From Patagioenas fasciata (Eukaryota > Chordata > Aves > Columbiformes > Columbidae), in the NCBI RefSeq assembly GCF_037038585.1, contig NC_092524.1:69960552-70024551 (forward strand): a DNA stretch of 64,000 nucleotides, read 5' to 3'. Made by a program: the position numbers and the translations under genes. The notes under the pieces were generated by a model. It was not told where the DNA came from, did not search any database, and saw only the letters and a list, made by a program, of their open reading frames with translations. Below, piece by piece: positions 10,979-23,671 of this stretch (the first letter of the stretch is position 1; every line of letters starts with the position of its first letter).

Positions 10979-13895
10979 CTGATTATTTGGATTACATTAT
11001 CATATGTATATAAATTGTACCCTTTGGAAGTAATAACTGTTACTTTCTAATTCATCCTCCAGATGCAACAAACATCTTCTTCCAGGTATTTCCCATAAAT
11101 TCTCCTCCATGATGTGACCCCAGACCCCGGTGTGGTGGTGGAACCCTGATGCAGCAAGGAGCCAGCAGCCCCTGGTAGAGCCTGCGGTCATTAGAACACA
11201 GCGGGGTCTCCTGCTGGGGTCTGGGGTGAGATCACTGGTCTGGAGACTTTGTAGACCATAACAAATTTCCTTGTCAGCCACTGGGTGACCAGGGACTGTT
11301 GCTGTTTTGAGGAGACGCAGACAAGGGGGTGATGGATGTGGTGGGAATGCACAGAGCAGGGGTGCTGCCCATCATCTGCCATCCTAGAACCCTTTGGTGC
11401 TGAGCCTCCCAACTTGGGCTGGCATCTTGGTGTTTAGTGGGATGCCCTCAATCGGATTTTCTTCCATTGAGCTGCTACATGATAAGACATATATTAAAAA
11501 AAATATGTATCTAATGAACCACAGAAACACCACAAGAAATAGTAGTGTTAGAATGGCTAAACGTTTCAAGTTATTACCCTGTGATTAGTATAGTGATATG
11601 TTAAAAACTGATACTGCAACTTCAAATTTTGCTTACATACCTCTATAGTAAAAAGGCGGTCTTACACCACTGTGCAAGTACAAAGCAGCCTCACGCTAGG
11701 CTGTAAGTTGATGGAATTACTCCTGATTTATGCTGAGAGAGCCTGGCTCAGTAATTCTTAAAGAAAAATTAATTGTATATGATATGCAAAGGCATACAAA
11801 CAAACATCTTGATGATTAATTTGTATTTTTGCTTCAGTAATATATTGGGAACATTCTCATCTGTTTTCATGAGGGATCACCGGGATAAATTATCGCCAAG
11901 GTTTCTAGATGTACACAGGCATGTTTTGTTTGGATTGTGGGATAGAATTTGGTTGAGTAATTACACAGCAGTGTCGAGATTTAGTATTGGAGTGAAAGTT
12001 GCACTTTGAAAATGAAAGTTTTATGTGTGAGGGAGGAAAAGAGATCAGGAATGGCAGTTTATAAAAGTCAAACCAGTGTTCCTCTTCTATCCTGCCAACA
12101 GAATGTCATCAGCCATCTTAGGTTTTATTTTTTCCTTTTCTTCTTTAAAGAGATGTAAATTTTGCTGTTGAATAAGAATTACCTCTTGGAAGGGCGACAA
12201 AATACATTTCAAGTTGGTGTGATGGATAATAAGCCGATGGTAGCAATGGCAGCAAATCCGAGCCAGGTTGGGAGAGGCTCCAGAGCAGCGGGAGCCAAGC
12301 GCCCGAGCCGGTGCCAGGTTGGAGAGCCAATCCTTGGGGAAAACCATTGGTCCCTGGCAGGGCTGTGTCCGCTGGGGAGCAGCGAGCAGCCCTGGAAAGC
12401 TGTTTTGCGACAGCCACTGTGGTCAATAACACATGTGTTATATTGACTGCTGTGTGGTTGATAATATATAAACCAGGGATAAACAGGGGACCACAACGGT
12501 TCTTTGAAATTATCAGTTTTTGTGACTTGTTACTGCAGGTAGATCTCTCATATGTTAATAATTTCATAAACTGATCAAACTTCAACTTGATGCTTCTCTC
12601 TTACACTCATTCCCATTATTTCCATGATATTCTAGGACCTCCTGTGATGATTAAAAACTTTCCCATTTACATCCTAGGGTAATTTCCAACCAGTCTTATG
12701 CAGTGAAAGGAATTCCTTTGAGTATACATCTCCTGCATGGATTTGTAGGCAGTTATTGTGTCCCTGGTTGACTGTTGCTTTGGTAGCTCAACAAGCTACA
12801 GTAGCCAGTCATCTCTTTTGAGATCGACTGTCCTTTTTCATGACATCCAGCTGAAGACATCGCCTTTGGACCAAAGTGACAACTGTTTGTTAGCATCAGG
12901 GAAGTCTGCATGTCACTGATACAGTCTCATTATGTTTTATCATAATATGTGCATTTAGGACCTGTTTTATAGCCTTTATCGTGGTCATTCTGGATTTCGA
13001 GGTGTTTAGCCTGAAGGGAAGGGCAAGCCCATGTCCTTGTTGATCTCGGATTGTGGTTTTTCTATGGTTGTATTTTCTGCACAACATGGAGAATTCTAAG
13101 TGGGTTGTTATGTTGTTAAAGGGACCAAAAAATCCACAGCAATTGGATTAAAATCCCCCCCTCCATCAATATATCAGGACACTTGTGTTAGCTTTAGGAT
13201 TATTGAAACCAGGCAACCAGACCTAAAATAAATTGAGCCAAATTAGAAGATGTTTCAGAAAATGTGTTGCAGAAACTGGGTGTCACTGATTTGGGTATTA
13301 CCGATTGGGGGTGGTGGTCTGAATGTTGCATGAGTAGATCTGTCTCCCCTGGGAGGGGTGGAATTGAATAACTGTATGTGATAGTATTTCAAAGAATGGA
13401 GGAGCTTGTGCTGTCTTGGAGCAACTAGATGGCCAGAAGGAAAATACTGGGATACATCAGTAATTCTGTGTGGTTTGATGGTGCCTTCCCTACAGAGTTT
13501 CTACAGTTCATAGATCCAGGTGAAACTGTATGGAGAATTACTATTGTTATTTGTCGACGTTTTGGTGAGATAAACTTACCTTTTGCAAACCAATTCTGTT
13601 TGTTAATGGACAGAATGTTACAGATTTTGTGGAAAAAGAGAATAATTTTTGAATCTTGTTCCTATTTGCTTAAAAAGAAATTTCCTGGTTTTGAGAAACT
13701 TTACGGTTTGTAACCTTGGATTGCTGCTTTTTTTTCAAATCCCAACATTTATCGTAGTGCTGGGGGTGATCTGTTTCTCAGAAGGAATAGGTTTTTCCAT
13801 GTTGTTTTGTCTGGTTGGTGGGCTTCCCTCAGAGCTGGCTTGGAGCAGGGATGGCATCTCCTGGGTGAGCATGAGCAGGTGAATGAAGGGGCTCG
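10979..13895. other. Unassigned intronic sequence (2.9 kb)
   Basis: No repeat family seen. It contains a near-perfect inverted repeat at 12422-12447 and, around 12150-12590, overlapping open frames on both strands (up to 146 aa) with no domain. CR1-free blocks of this size are where conserved regulatory DNA could lie, but I cannot judge conservation from one sequence. Confidence 0.5.
12422..12447. repeat. Near-perfect inverted repeat
   Basis: GTCAAT and AACACA on the left are mirrored by TGTGTT and ATTGAC on the right, with a 2-nt (AT) asymmetry. The centre AACACATGTGTT is a perfect 12-bp palindrome. Confidence 0.8.
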
Positions 13896-14014
13896 TAGAG
13901 TCATTTTGGTTGGAACAAACTCTCAAGATCATCGAGTCCAACCATAACCCACCCCGGCACTGCCCCATGTCCTGAGAACCTCATGTCCATCTGTCCAACC
14001 CTCTAGGGATGGTC
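13896..14014 (-). mobile_element. CR1 LINE 3' fragment, C-type, short
   Basis: TAGAGTCATTTTGGTTGGAA, then GAGTCCAACCATAACCCACC, CTGAGAACCTCATGTCCATC and CCAACCCTCTAGGGATGG. It ends just before the TGACTCCAGCACTGCC block of longer copies. Confidence 0.85.
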
Positions 14015-16700
14015 CTTCAGGAGAGCGATGCTGCTTGAAAGCTGTGCACCCTCACTTTCTCATTTTGCTTGTCTTCTGACAAAGTCAATTAAGAGGCAGA
14101 AAGCTCCGTTAGATTTGTATTCTTCAGCCTCATTTTAGCTGTTATTGGCTAATAAACTCCAACCAAGCTCTCATTCAGAGATGTCACTTTTGGTCTCGGT
14201 GGCAGGTGATTTGCTGATGGAGCGCACTTCGTTTGCGACAGCTTTAACAGAAAATGCTAAAGGCCCCGTTCGTTATTCTTATACTCTTTATACAAAATTG
14301 ATTGCTTTTTTTTTGTTGGATTACCCAAAGCCTCTGGATGAAAGTCACAGCAGATCTAGTACAAGTCTTGGTGTGACTGGAGCAGCTGTCGCCGTGCCCG
14401 GTGGAGCCTCTGTGACGAGGTTGGGTTTAATGAGTGTGGTTTGGGTCCTGCCTTGGTGGTGGAAAATGCGTGGAGGAGATTGATTGAGCAGCAATGTGCC
14501 TTGTGGTGCTGGGAGAAGAGGGGCTGGTGAAGCCATTGGAGTCCCTGTGAGGTCCCGTTGTAACTCCCACACTTATATCGATTACTGAGAGAAGGGTTAT
14601 CAGTGTGTTGGCCAAGAGCATCAATGGAATTGGGTGAATAACTCAGTTAACTTGGTAATAACCAATTCATTCACAGGATCTCATCTAGAGCCTATTGAAC
14701 TTAATGAGAGCTGTTCTGCTTGCTCTTCGTTTTTTCTGATCGCTAATTGTGTGTAAACAGCTTTCGGTCATCGCAAGTTTGTTTATTTGAAGTTATTTGC
14801 AGATGAATTTTGGTAATTCATCCCTCTTTAAGCATGCAGTGCGTTCAGCGCTTGACGTAGATGATTTCGGTCGTTCGCATTTGCAGCTCTCGCCTGTATC
14901 CTCACTGAACACAGTTGTTACGAGCATCCTTATTCACATATTCCAAACTTGCTCTTCTGTGCATTCATGGTCAAGTTCACAGGAACTCCCGACCTGCTGT
15001 GCTGAGTCTGGTCAAAGCTCAGTCCTGCCCAGTGTGCCTCTTGGTAATGGTTATATTACGGATGCTTAAATAATGAACACACAGGGCTTGTTTGCTTTAT
15101 ATTCCTAATGAACTATAACATTACCAAAGACTAATAGTTATCTTCTTGCAACTTTATGCAACGAGTATTGCAGCATGGAGTGTGAGGTTCCCAGTCTATG
15201 AGATGTGAGTGCGGAGTGGGCAGTCTGAAGAATTTAAATATTTATTGATACGCATGTCTGCATTATTTTAACAGTGTTCTGATATCAAATAATGGGTTTA
15301 GATGCCTTTTACGTATTCCAAAGCAATGCAGAATAAGTGACAGTGGGGCTTCTTGTTTATCCTCTATTAGTAAATATTCTGTGGGCAACAGTCATCTAAA
15401 GATGGGTGAGCACTCAGATATTGATGCTGCATTGATAGGAAGAAGAAAAGCGATACTGGGGCAAATTACCCTTCGCACAATCGTATTTTTTAGCCTAAGG
15501 CTTGGGGCTGTGGGAGCACTTTGGTTTGCAGAGCTGAGAGAACTGGTGATGTGGAAAGGGAAGTTGTGTTGTTGGCTTTGCCCATAGCCAAAGCTGGTGG
15601 AGATGGTTGGTCACAGCCAGATGACAGCTCTCCTACAGCTAGAGAAAGTTGCTCTCTTGAAAGTTTGCTTAACTCATCCTCAAAGACAGTAATGGCTGGA
15701 GTTATGCAGCTCAAAGGGATTTTTGTGCAATTTGGCTTCTGCCCATAGCAAAGTATCTGGGCAGAAATCCTGCTAGTCTGATCTTGCCTACATAAGGATG
15801 CATCTCTTAGTGTGTCATCTTATAAAATATGTATTTGCTGGCACTTTGACCAGTCAGGTTTTTGGAGCCCTGTTTTTAAGGAGGGTAAGTTGAGCAGATT
15901 TCAAGCGTGACTATGAACATTCGGGTGTCTGAACTGGCAGGGAAGATGGAGCAGAAGCAGGTTCCAGATACACTGAATCTATTCATAAATAGCTCTTGCA
16001 GTATTAAGGTTGCTGGAAGAAAAACCTTTAAAAGCTGATATTCTGTAGCAGTTTCGGTGGCTGAAATGCTGTTGAGAAGCACAAAAGCGGATGCCTGGAT
16101 GGGTTGTGTGAGGAGGGGATGTTGGAAAACAGGGTCTGCAGGAAAACAGGCTCCACACAGCAGCATTGCAGAACGGCGGGTGAGAGGATGGAAAGCATCG
16201 GTGAGAGAGAATGGGCTCAAATGAATGCATCTTGGTTATTTTAACAAAAAAAAGTATGGATTTCTGCTGTCAATAAGTATAAACAGCAACACTGAATTTG
16301 AGCATCTCAAGGGTGTTCTGTGTTAACACCTAATATTGATGATTCTAGTCCTGAAGGGCTCTGGGCTTGTGTCTTGTCATGTGTTGTAAATTGTTCTTTG
16401 GCCTCAATACACCCAGAGAAATAAAAAGAGGAAAGGAAGGAGTGGGAGAACATCACGGAACGAGAACAGGCTGTAGGTTGACATGATGTTCACACATTTG
16501 TGCAGCATGGGAACTAAATAGTGCTGTGAAAAATCTGTGTCTTGCTCTGGCTGAAATCAGGAGGCACTTTCCCATGAGAGTAGGATCCAACCCTGAACAC
16601 ATTGTGATGCTTGAGGAAGAATAACACACAAAAACAGTAAGGAGCCTACATAGATGTTTCTTCTCTTCTGCAAAGCTTTGATCCCATGGGCACTGGAAGG
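14015..16700. other. Unassigned intronic sequence (2.7 kb)
   Basis: Repeat-free as far as I can see and AT-leaning. The 112-aa + frame at 14145 and the 114-aa minus frame at 15876 show no domain and no splice context. Confidence 0.5.
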
Positions 16701-17486
16701 ATCACAGAATCCCAGAATGTCAGGGATGGGAGGGGACCTGGAAAGCTCATCCGGTGCAATCCCCCCATGGAGCAGGAACACCCAGCTGAGGTTCCACAGG
16801 AAGGTGTCCAGGCAGGTTTGAATGGCTGCAGAGAAGGAGACTCCACAACCCCCCTGGGCAGCCTGGGCCAGGCTCTGACACCCTCACCCCCAACAAGTTT
16901 CTTCTCAAATTTAAGTGGAACCTCCTGTGTTCCAGTTTGCACCCATTGCCCCTTGTCCTGTCACTGGTTGTCACCGAGAAGAGCCTGGCTCCATCCTCCT
17001 GACACTGCCCCTTTCCATATTGATCCCCATGAATGAGTCACCCCTCAGTCTCCTCTTCTCCAGCTCCAGAGCCCCAGCTCCCTCAGCCTTTCCTCACCCG
17101 GGAGATGCTCCACTCCCTTCAGCATCTTGGTGGCTGCGCTGGACTCTCTCCAGCAGTTCCCTGTCCTTCTGGAGCTGAGGGGCCACAACTGGACACAAGA
17201 TTCCAGGTGTGGTCTCCCCAGGGCAGAGCAGAGGGGCAGGAGAACCTCTCTGACCTACTGACCACCCCCTTCTAACCCACCCCAGGTACCATTGGCTTCC
17301 TGGCCACAAGGGCCCAGTGCTGGCTCATGGTCACCCTGCTGTCCCCAGGACCCCCAGGTCCCTTTCCCCTACACTGCTCTCTAATAGGTCATTCCCCAAC
17401 TTACACTGGAACCTGGGGTTGTTCCTGCCCAGATTCCAGACTCTACACTTGCCCTTGTTCTATTTCATTAAATTTTTTCCTGCCCA
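16701..17486 (-). mobile_element. CR1 LINE 3' fragment, A-type, longest copy
   Basis: Starts ATCACAGAATCCCAGAATGT and extends to ATTAAATTTTTTCCTGCCC, about 786 bp. It overlaps the segment upstream of the usual A-type truncation point and links the A-type 3' end to the reverse-transcriptase region kept at 61616. Sub-class TTGGGGG at the A-type variant site (+ strand CCCCCAACAAG). Confidence 0.92.
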
Positions 17487-18751
17487 AAATGCACCACCAC
17501 AGATGGCAGCTGGTGGGCTCTGTGGTGGCAAACCCAGGGCCCAGAAGGCTTCGTGTTGCTGGTGATGAGAATGGGATGAGGTGCTATGTGTGGTGTGGAT
17601 GCTTCCTGGCAGGGATGCTGCCCATGCCAGAGCTGTGCTGGGACAGCCTGCCTGCCTCCCCTCGCCAGCCCAGGATGCTCAAGGATTGACATCAGTAGTT
17701 CAATGGATGATGATCTTCTTTCCGAGAGCTTTTCAGTGGCATCTTTATTGTAAATGTTAGGCGGGTTTTCTTTCTGGGATGAAACACAGGCAAAAATATG
17801 TTGGGATTGCGTTTGTTCATTGCATTAAATTGTTCTGCATTGCTTAGAAAATCAATGCTGCCTTTTAGTATAGAGAGCCCTGGTTAAAATGCCCCAGGTA
17901 AAAGTCCATGGAGAGGTTATTCCTTCCGAGAGAAGGGCTCATGGATCCTGTGGAGCCTGCAGAGAGAGCTGCTCCTCCTTCAGCACCTCAGTTTTGGTTG
18001 GTTTTGTCATCTGAATTTCCTAGGCATTGTCTGTATGAGCTTGGAAATCTCTCTTACGCGACATTGTTAGATGATGGAGAAAATTTCTGCATCAGAAATA
18101 CATCATCTTGAATTTGAGTTGCTTTTTGAACAGCAGGTGTCAGTCTGGACAATTTTATTTCATTTTTTTTGTTTAAGAATATTTGGTTTAGCTTAATAGA
18201 TTCAGAACTGACTTCAGATAAACTACTGAAGAATGGTTGTAGCTGCACAGATGCTCGACAGAGCTTAAAAATCACTGTCTCTTCCTTCCCCTTCTCCTTC
18301 CTCCCACCTGCTTCATGGTCTTGTGAGAATATGGAACATTTGTTCCAAGCTTTTACCCAAGCTTCACGAAAGCTGTGGACCAGCAGCCACAGCTTGGCAG
18401 GGAGGCACTGTTCCGTTTTGGTTTGGGCAGGTTTTTAGGTATGTTTGCACCTTCCCTCCTCTCTCAGCACATAAGTGAGCAGTTCCCGGCTCACCCCAGG
18501 CTGTGATCCCAGAACAAGAAGGTCCTGTGGCATCATCCATCATCCTGCTCAGCGCTCGGTGGCTTCAGTTTTAAGTTGCTGCTTACTTCTAGTCACTGGA
18601 GGACTTTGCAGCCACCTCTTGCAAGGACACAGGGGGTGTTTTGGCTGGAAATGGGGGAACCTGCATTCTCCATGTGCCCCGTGAGACAGGGGGAGGTGGG
18701 AATTCTGCAGGGCAGGTGGGAGGAGGAGGGCTCGCTTGGGATGGAGATACG
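17487..18751. other. Unassigned intronic sequence
   Basis: GC-rich at 17490-17690 next to the CR1 copy, then ordinary. No exon or RNA gene recognised. Confidence 0.45.
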
Positions 18752-18754
18752 AGC

Positions 18755-18793
18755 ATCTTTTTGCATCACTCAGATGGCACATCCCAGCTGGGA
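18755..18793 (-). mobile_element. Repeat-derived fragment shared with 61854-61892
   Basis: The + strand reads ATCTTTTTGCATCACTCAGA, then TGGCACATCCCAGCTGGGA. Its reverse complement matches the segment at 61854-61892, inside the rearranged CR1 copy there, except for one extra base. It is therefore a fragment of an interspersed repeat, possibly an unusual CR1 variant. Its limits are uncertain. Confidence 0.65.
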
Positions 18794-18800
18794 TATGGAA

Positions 18801-21800
18801 TGTGCTTAGCAAAAGCCAGGAGCTAAAATCTAGTCTGAATACCAGTTGAATACCAGCAAAAGTATGAATTCACTGTGCAATTTGTAATCTAAATCAACCT
18901 GCGAAGCCCCAAAGAGGGGAGAAAGCTGAGCATCGTGTTGCTGTAAGCTGAGACCTCCCTGAAACCTGATGTAAATGTGCAGGTGAAGGGAGAATTTATC
19001 CTGACAGTTATACTACATATACAAGGCTGTATTTTCTTCCTGTTTATGCCAGTTTTTGCTCCATTGGCATTTATTCCTATTGTAAATCACAAAAGAGCAA
19101 GTCCTTTATTACTAGATAATTTAAAATAGCTTATACTATATTGTTTGACCCTTACAGTAATTCTAAACGGTTCCTTCATCCCCTACTGTGCGTGTGCAAA
19201 TAAAATGGTTGAGAAATCTTTTTTCTTTAAGAAAACGAGAACGTACGCGGCTTGATTTTTGCCATTAATATTGGTGGAGAATTTTGCTAGATTAAATATT
19301 GATGTGGCTGAACATTTTCAACGCAGATTTCATTCAAATTAGACCGAAAAGGCCTTTTCTTTTTGGTCTCAGCCTCCGTCAGCAGAACACTTGGATCTTC
19401 TCTACTTACATGGGCAACTTCCAAATTGGTTTTCTGTTGGAAAGCAGCAAAGTTGGCTCACGTCAGGCTGGTCCCCGTAGCCCAGACCAGCCCTGTTGAG
19501 CCTGTTGACACGGGATGGGATGAAGCTCATCAGGATGAACAACCAGCGTGTGTAGGCAGTGAACCTGAGCCGTGCAGCCCAAGCAACCTGCTGCTTTTCC
19601 CTTTCCTGCCGCTTCATTTCCATTTTGGATTCAGTCGATGAGGAACCATCTGGTGAATGTTTAGGATTCCGAGCTGCACAGTCAGTACAGGGCTTTGGTT
19701 TTGCCAAGTTCTAGCAGAAGAATGGAGGAAAACATCTTGTTTTTCTCTAGGTTTTCTTGACTATTCAGTCAGACTTGCAGTACGAGATGGCCCTGGCTAC
19801 CAAAGAAGAGTTGGGCTATGGAAGTCCCTGTATTTTATTGAAGACCATCCCTGTCCTCTGCACCAAGAGAGATGCTTGGCGTTGCTCCAGAGGGAAACAA
19901 AACCCAGAACAACCCCTCTCATGGTGCTGGTTTTCCTCTGTGTGGCTTTTTCCACCCAAAGAACAACCCATCCTGGGGATGCTGCAAGGCTGGGAGGTGC
20001 ACCTGGCCCAAGCAGGGCAGCCCTGGTGCTGCAGCAGGAGCTCTTGGGTTGTCCCCTGTGGTGCCACCATGGCAGCAGCTCACACCAAGGGGAGTTAGTG
20101 CTGCCTTTGATGTATTGTTTTTCCATACAGTTTGATCAAAGCCTCCGTTCCTTGGGCAATGGCTTAAACCTTTTTCTGCGCCTACATCCTCCTCCGTGTA
20201 GATTGGGTGCTCGCCATGTGGTGAGATGTTAAGCCTTTTGGATCTTGCTCTTAATATTAAACAGACACTTATAAAATCAGCTTTAATTTAAAACTATCAA
20301 ACACTTTTGTGACTTATGAGGACCTAGATAATGAGGATATTAGGTGGCCATATTCTTGTTTTTTGAGGTTGGGAAGAGAATTTATGCAATCATTATTTTT
20401 ATTACAAACATTTTGAAGCATATGTGGGTATTTTCATTATTGAGAGCTATTTTTAGCTCTTCCAATTAATTTCAAATTCCGGGAGTTTGTATAATCTGAC
20501 AGAGTTTGCTGTGCTGAGAAATGTATTAAGGACAGCTTACGACGCACTAATTAGGAGTGCATTTAAAGAGCCAATAATCTAATAGTTTTGAAGAAATCTG
20601 CTTATGCTTTTTTCCACTTTCATCTGTTATTTCTCAAGCGTTTTATTTTCGGAGATCACAGCAGCAGTAGAAGGGCAAGATTGTCAGCAGCTGGAAATCA
20701 AAGTGAAGTTGCTTGGATGCCGCTGAATTACTGCGGCTGAGGATACGGTCCTCAAAGCTCAACCAGCAAGAATTCAACTGCTCTGGCTTTTTATTTATTA
20801 TGTGAAATTCTTCCATTGATTGAAGTTGGTTCTGCAGCCAGGAGTTTCTTGCTTTGCCTGGGGAAATATGCAAAAAGAACCATTAAAATCTTCAAACCGA
20901 GCCCTCGCTCACCTGAAAATACACTTTGTGATAGACGCAAGGAGGGAAATGTCCTTGGAAATACTTTTGCTGTCACCAGAACCTGTTTCACATGGAAATG
21001 CCACTTGGTACTTGATGCTGCAAATTATTTGATGGGGATAATGTCTCTTTATATTTTCACATCAACACAGATATCTTCTGTATTTTGATGGAAAGACCAG
21101 TGACCAGGATGGAGATATGGACAGGAATCTTGCTTCCCCTGTGGCTATTGTGGTGCTGGTGTGCTCAGAGGGGCCTTGCTCTGTCACTGCATCCCTGGGC
21201 CTCGGGGGCTGCCCACGAATCCCATGGGCAGATGCTGCTTATTCATTACTTATCTGCTGCAAATGTTTCAAGTTCCCGTTAAAAATTGAACAACATTTTG
21301 GTGGAGTTCCTGAAGGGAAAGAAGAATCAGTAATCTGATGAAACATAAGGTTAATCACGATGTTATGGATTTGAAAGCCAATTTGAGTTGAATTGAAAGT
21401 CTTTTGAAGAAAGAAAATTTTAGAAAGTTTGCCCCCCTCTTTGCCCCCAAATGCCTTTTTCAAGGAATCTAAACTATTTTTAGGCCAGTGTTTTCGGTGA
21501 CACAGAGTCCTGGGTCAGTACCTTTGTTTGCAGGGGACGATATGGGTTAGATGAGCAGGTTGATGTACTTGACTGGCACACACTTGGGGCATTTTGCCTT
21601 TGCACTGCTGAGGTCTCTAGTGATTCACAGTAAAATATGCCAGAGGGTATTATTGGCGATAGAGAAGCTGCAAAGAGTATCCTCATCTTTTCCCCTAAAT
21701 GCTTTAACAGGTTTAAAGGAACTTTGTACGAAAGGAGCAACTCTGTAATGAAACTTAACAGCTAATTGCACTGTGTTAATAAAATTGGACATGTCATCAG

Positions 21801-23420
21801 CCGCTGGAAAGGGATTGGTAAATCATGTAAACAATAACACACAACCTAATGTTGCCTGAGTACTAAGGTGGGAATTTAATGATTTTCATCATTAATTTGT
21901 ATTGATTTGTTGATCATTCATTGATGCCTATTGGAATAAATCACAGAAGTGCTGATAGCTGACTAACTCCGAAGGCAAGTTGTGTGGTCAATGGCACATT
22001 GAAACCAAGTCATTAGTTGGGCTTCCCAAGGAAATGAGTTGTATGGGGAGGTGATTTCTGTTTCTGCTGGTTCGTCTGTCAATCCAAATCCCAAGTGATG
22101 TCAGAAGGGTTGGACCGGTTTGAAGGACGCTTGATGGAGAAGCCTCAAGGGCTGCTCAGCTGCCAGCTCTTGTGGAGAGAGATGGTTGAACACAAAGGAG
22201 TTTCCTAACAGTACTTCCAGGAGAAAAATGGCGATGCGAGGTCATTTCCTACTAGACATCAACAAATCCCAGAGGTGAGAGGACAGGGGCTGAATGATGG
22301 AGATGTTATAAATTCCTCAGTGTCAGCAAAGCTTCAGCAGAGCTTGAGCCATTACAGATCCTCTCCCTGGAAGACAAACCATTGGAAACTGGGCCAATTT
22401 CGACATCATCTTCTGGTTCCTCTCTCCTCATGGAGCATCAAGAGAGCTCCACATCTCAGGGAGCGAGAGGATTGGGCTCGGTCACAAGAACCTGCCAAAC
22501 TTCATGCACAGTTCAGGTAGTTCCTTCAAACAAATCAATCCCCAAATAAATAAATACAGTATATTTTCCTCAGTTTTTAGGGCTGAGCTAATGGGTCACA
22601 AGCTGTAAGCATGTGCCCGGTTAATCCTGGTTACTCTGGGCAGATTGGTGTTAAGCTGTAGCTTATGGAAGCCAAGCAGAGGAGCTGCTGGGCACTTTTT
22701 GTTTCTAAACTGTGTTCCTCTTTTCCTACTGACGCTAAGAGGAATTGCACAAGTTCTGATAGTGCCTGGGATTTGTAAAACTCAGTGGAATTGGTTCCTA
22801 GCTTTATATAATGGAAGATATTCCAGTCATTCAGCAGTTACTCCTACACTTGGTATTTCAAAACAAAGATGCAAAAACTAGGTGTGAGACAGTGAAGTAC
22901 AGAAAACACAATTCTAATTCAGGAAATCATTTTTCTTCCTGAAAGGAGGTTTGTTTTCTTGATAGTCGCTGCTCGCTGGGACAGATTTGTGCTATCTCAC
23001 AAGAAATGTAAATCGGCGTTTAAAAAGCTGTTTATTCTTGCTTAACACTATAAAGCAGCACTTTTTTCATTTGCATTCATGTAAGGTTATGTATTTTAAA
23101 ATTCCTCTTTAATATTAAACTGTCGTCTCTTTTTTTCAGTCAGCAAACTAAAATGAAATCCTTTCTGAGGCTTGTACGGCATTTAATGGAACTATCATCG
23201 CTGAGACAAACAAGCACAGGCTCTTTTCAGAACAACGTGATCCCCGTTGCTGGCAGTCCGGTGGGTTTTGTGGCACCCACGGCACATCCTCCTGCTTCGG
23301 GACACCCTCAAACTGCATTTTTGTTGCTTTTACCTGTGCTGAGGAGAAGTTAAAGAGTACACTGGGCTTTCAGAGGGGGCAGAGGGCTGGGTGTGTGGTG
23401 AAGGCTGATTGTGGTTGATC
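18801..23420. other. Unassigned, repeat-poor intronic sequence (4.6 kb)
   Basis: The second longest CR1-free block. It holds the longest open frame of the window (19657-20232, + strand, 191 codons), which overlaps other open frames on both strands in a GC-richer patch and shows no domain. The remainder (20240-23400) is AT-rich. It is a candidate place for conserved non-coding elements, untested. Confidence 0.5.
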
Positions 23421-23671
23421 ATAGGACCAGAGGAAACGGCCTCAAGTTGCGCCAGGGGAGGTTGAGGTTGGATGTGGGAACAATTTCTTCCCCAAAGGGC
23501 TGTGGGGCATTGGAACAGGCTGCCCAGGGCAGTGCTGGAGTCACCATCCCTGGAGGGCTGGACAGACGGACATGAGGTTCTCAGGACATGGGGTAGTGAT
23601 GGACTTGGTAGTATTAGGTTAATAGTTGGACTCATTGATCTTAAAAGGTCTTTTCCAACCTAAATGGTTTT
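23421..23671 (+). mobile_element. CR1 LINE 3' fragment, C-type
   Basis: ATAGGACCAGAGGAAACGGC, then CAATTTCTTCCCCAAAGG, GGCATTGGAACAGGCTGCCC, GACGGACATGAGGTTCTCAG and CTTTTCCAACCTAAATGG. The usual ATTCTATGA tail is degraded. Confidence 0.88.
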
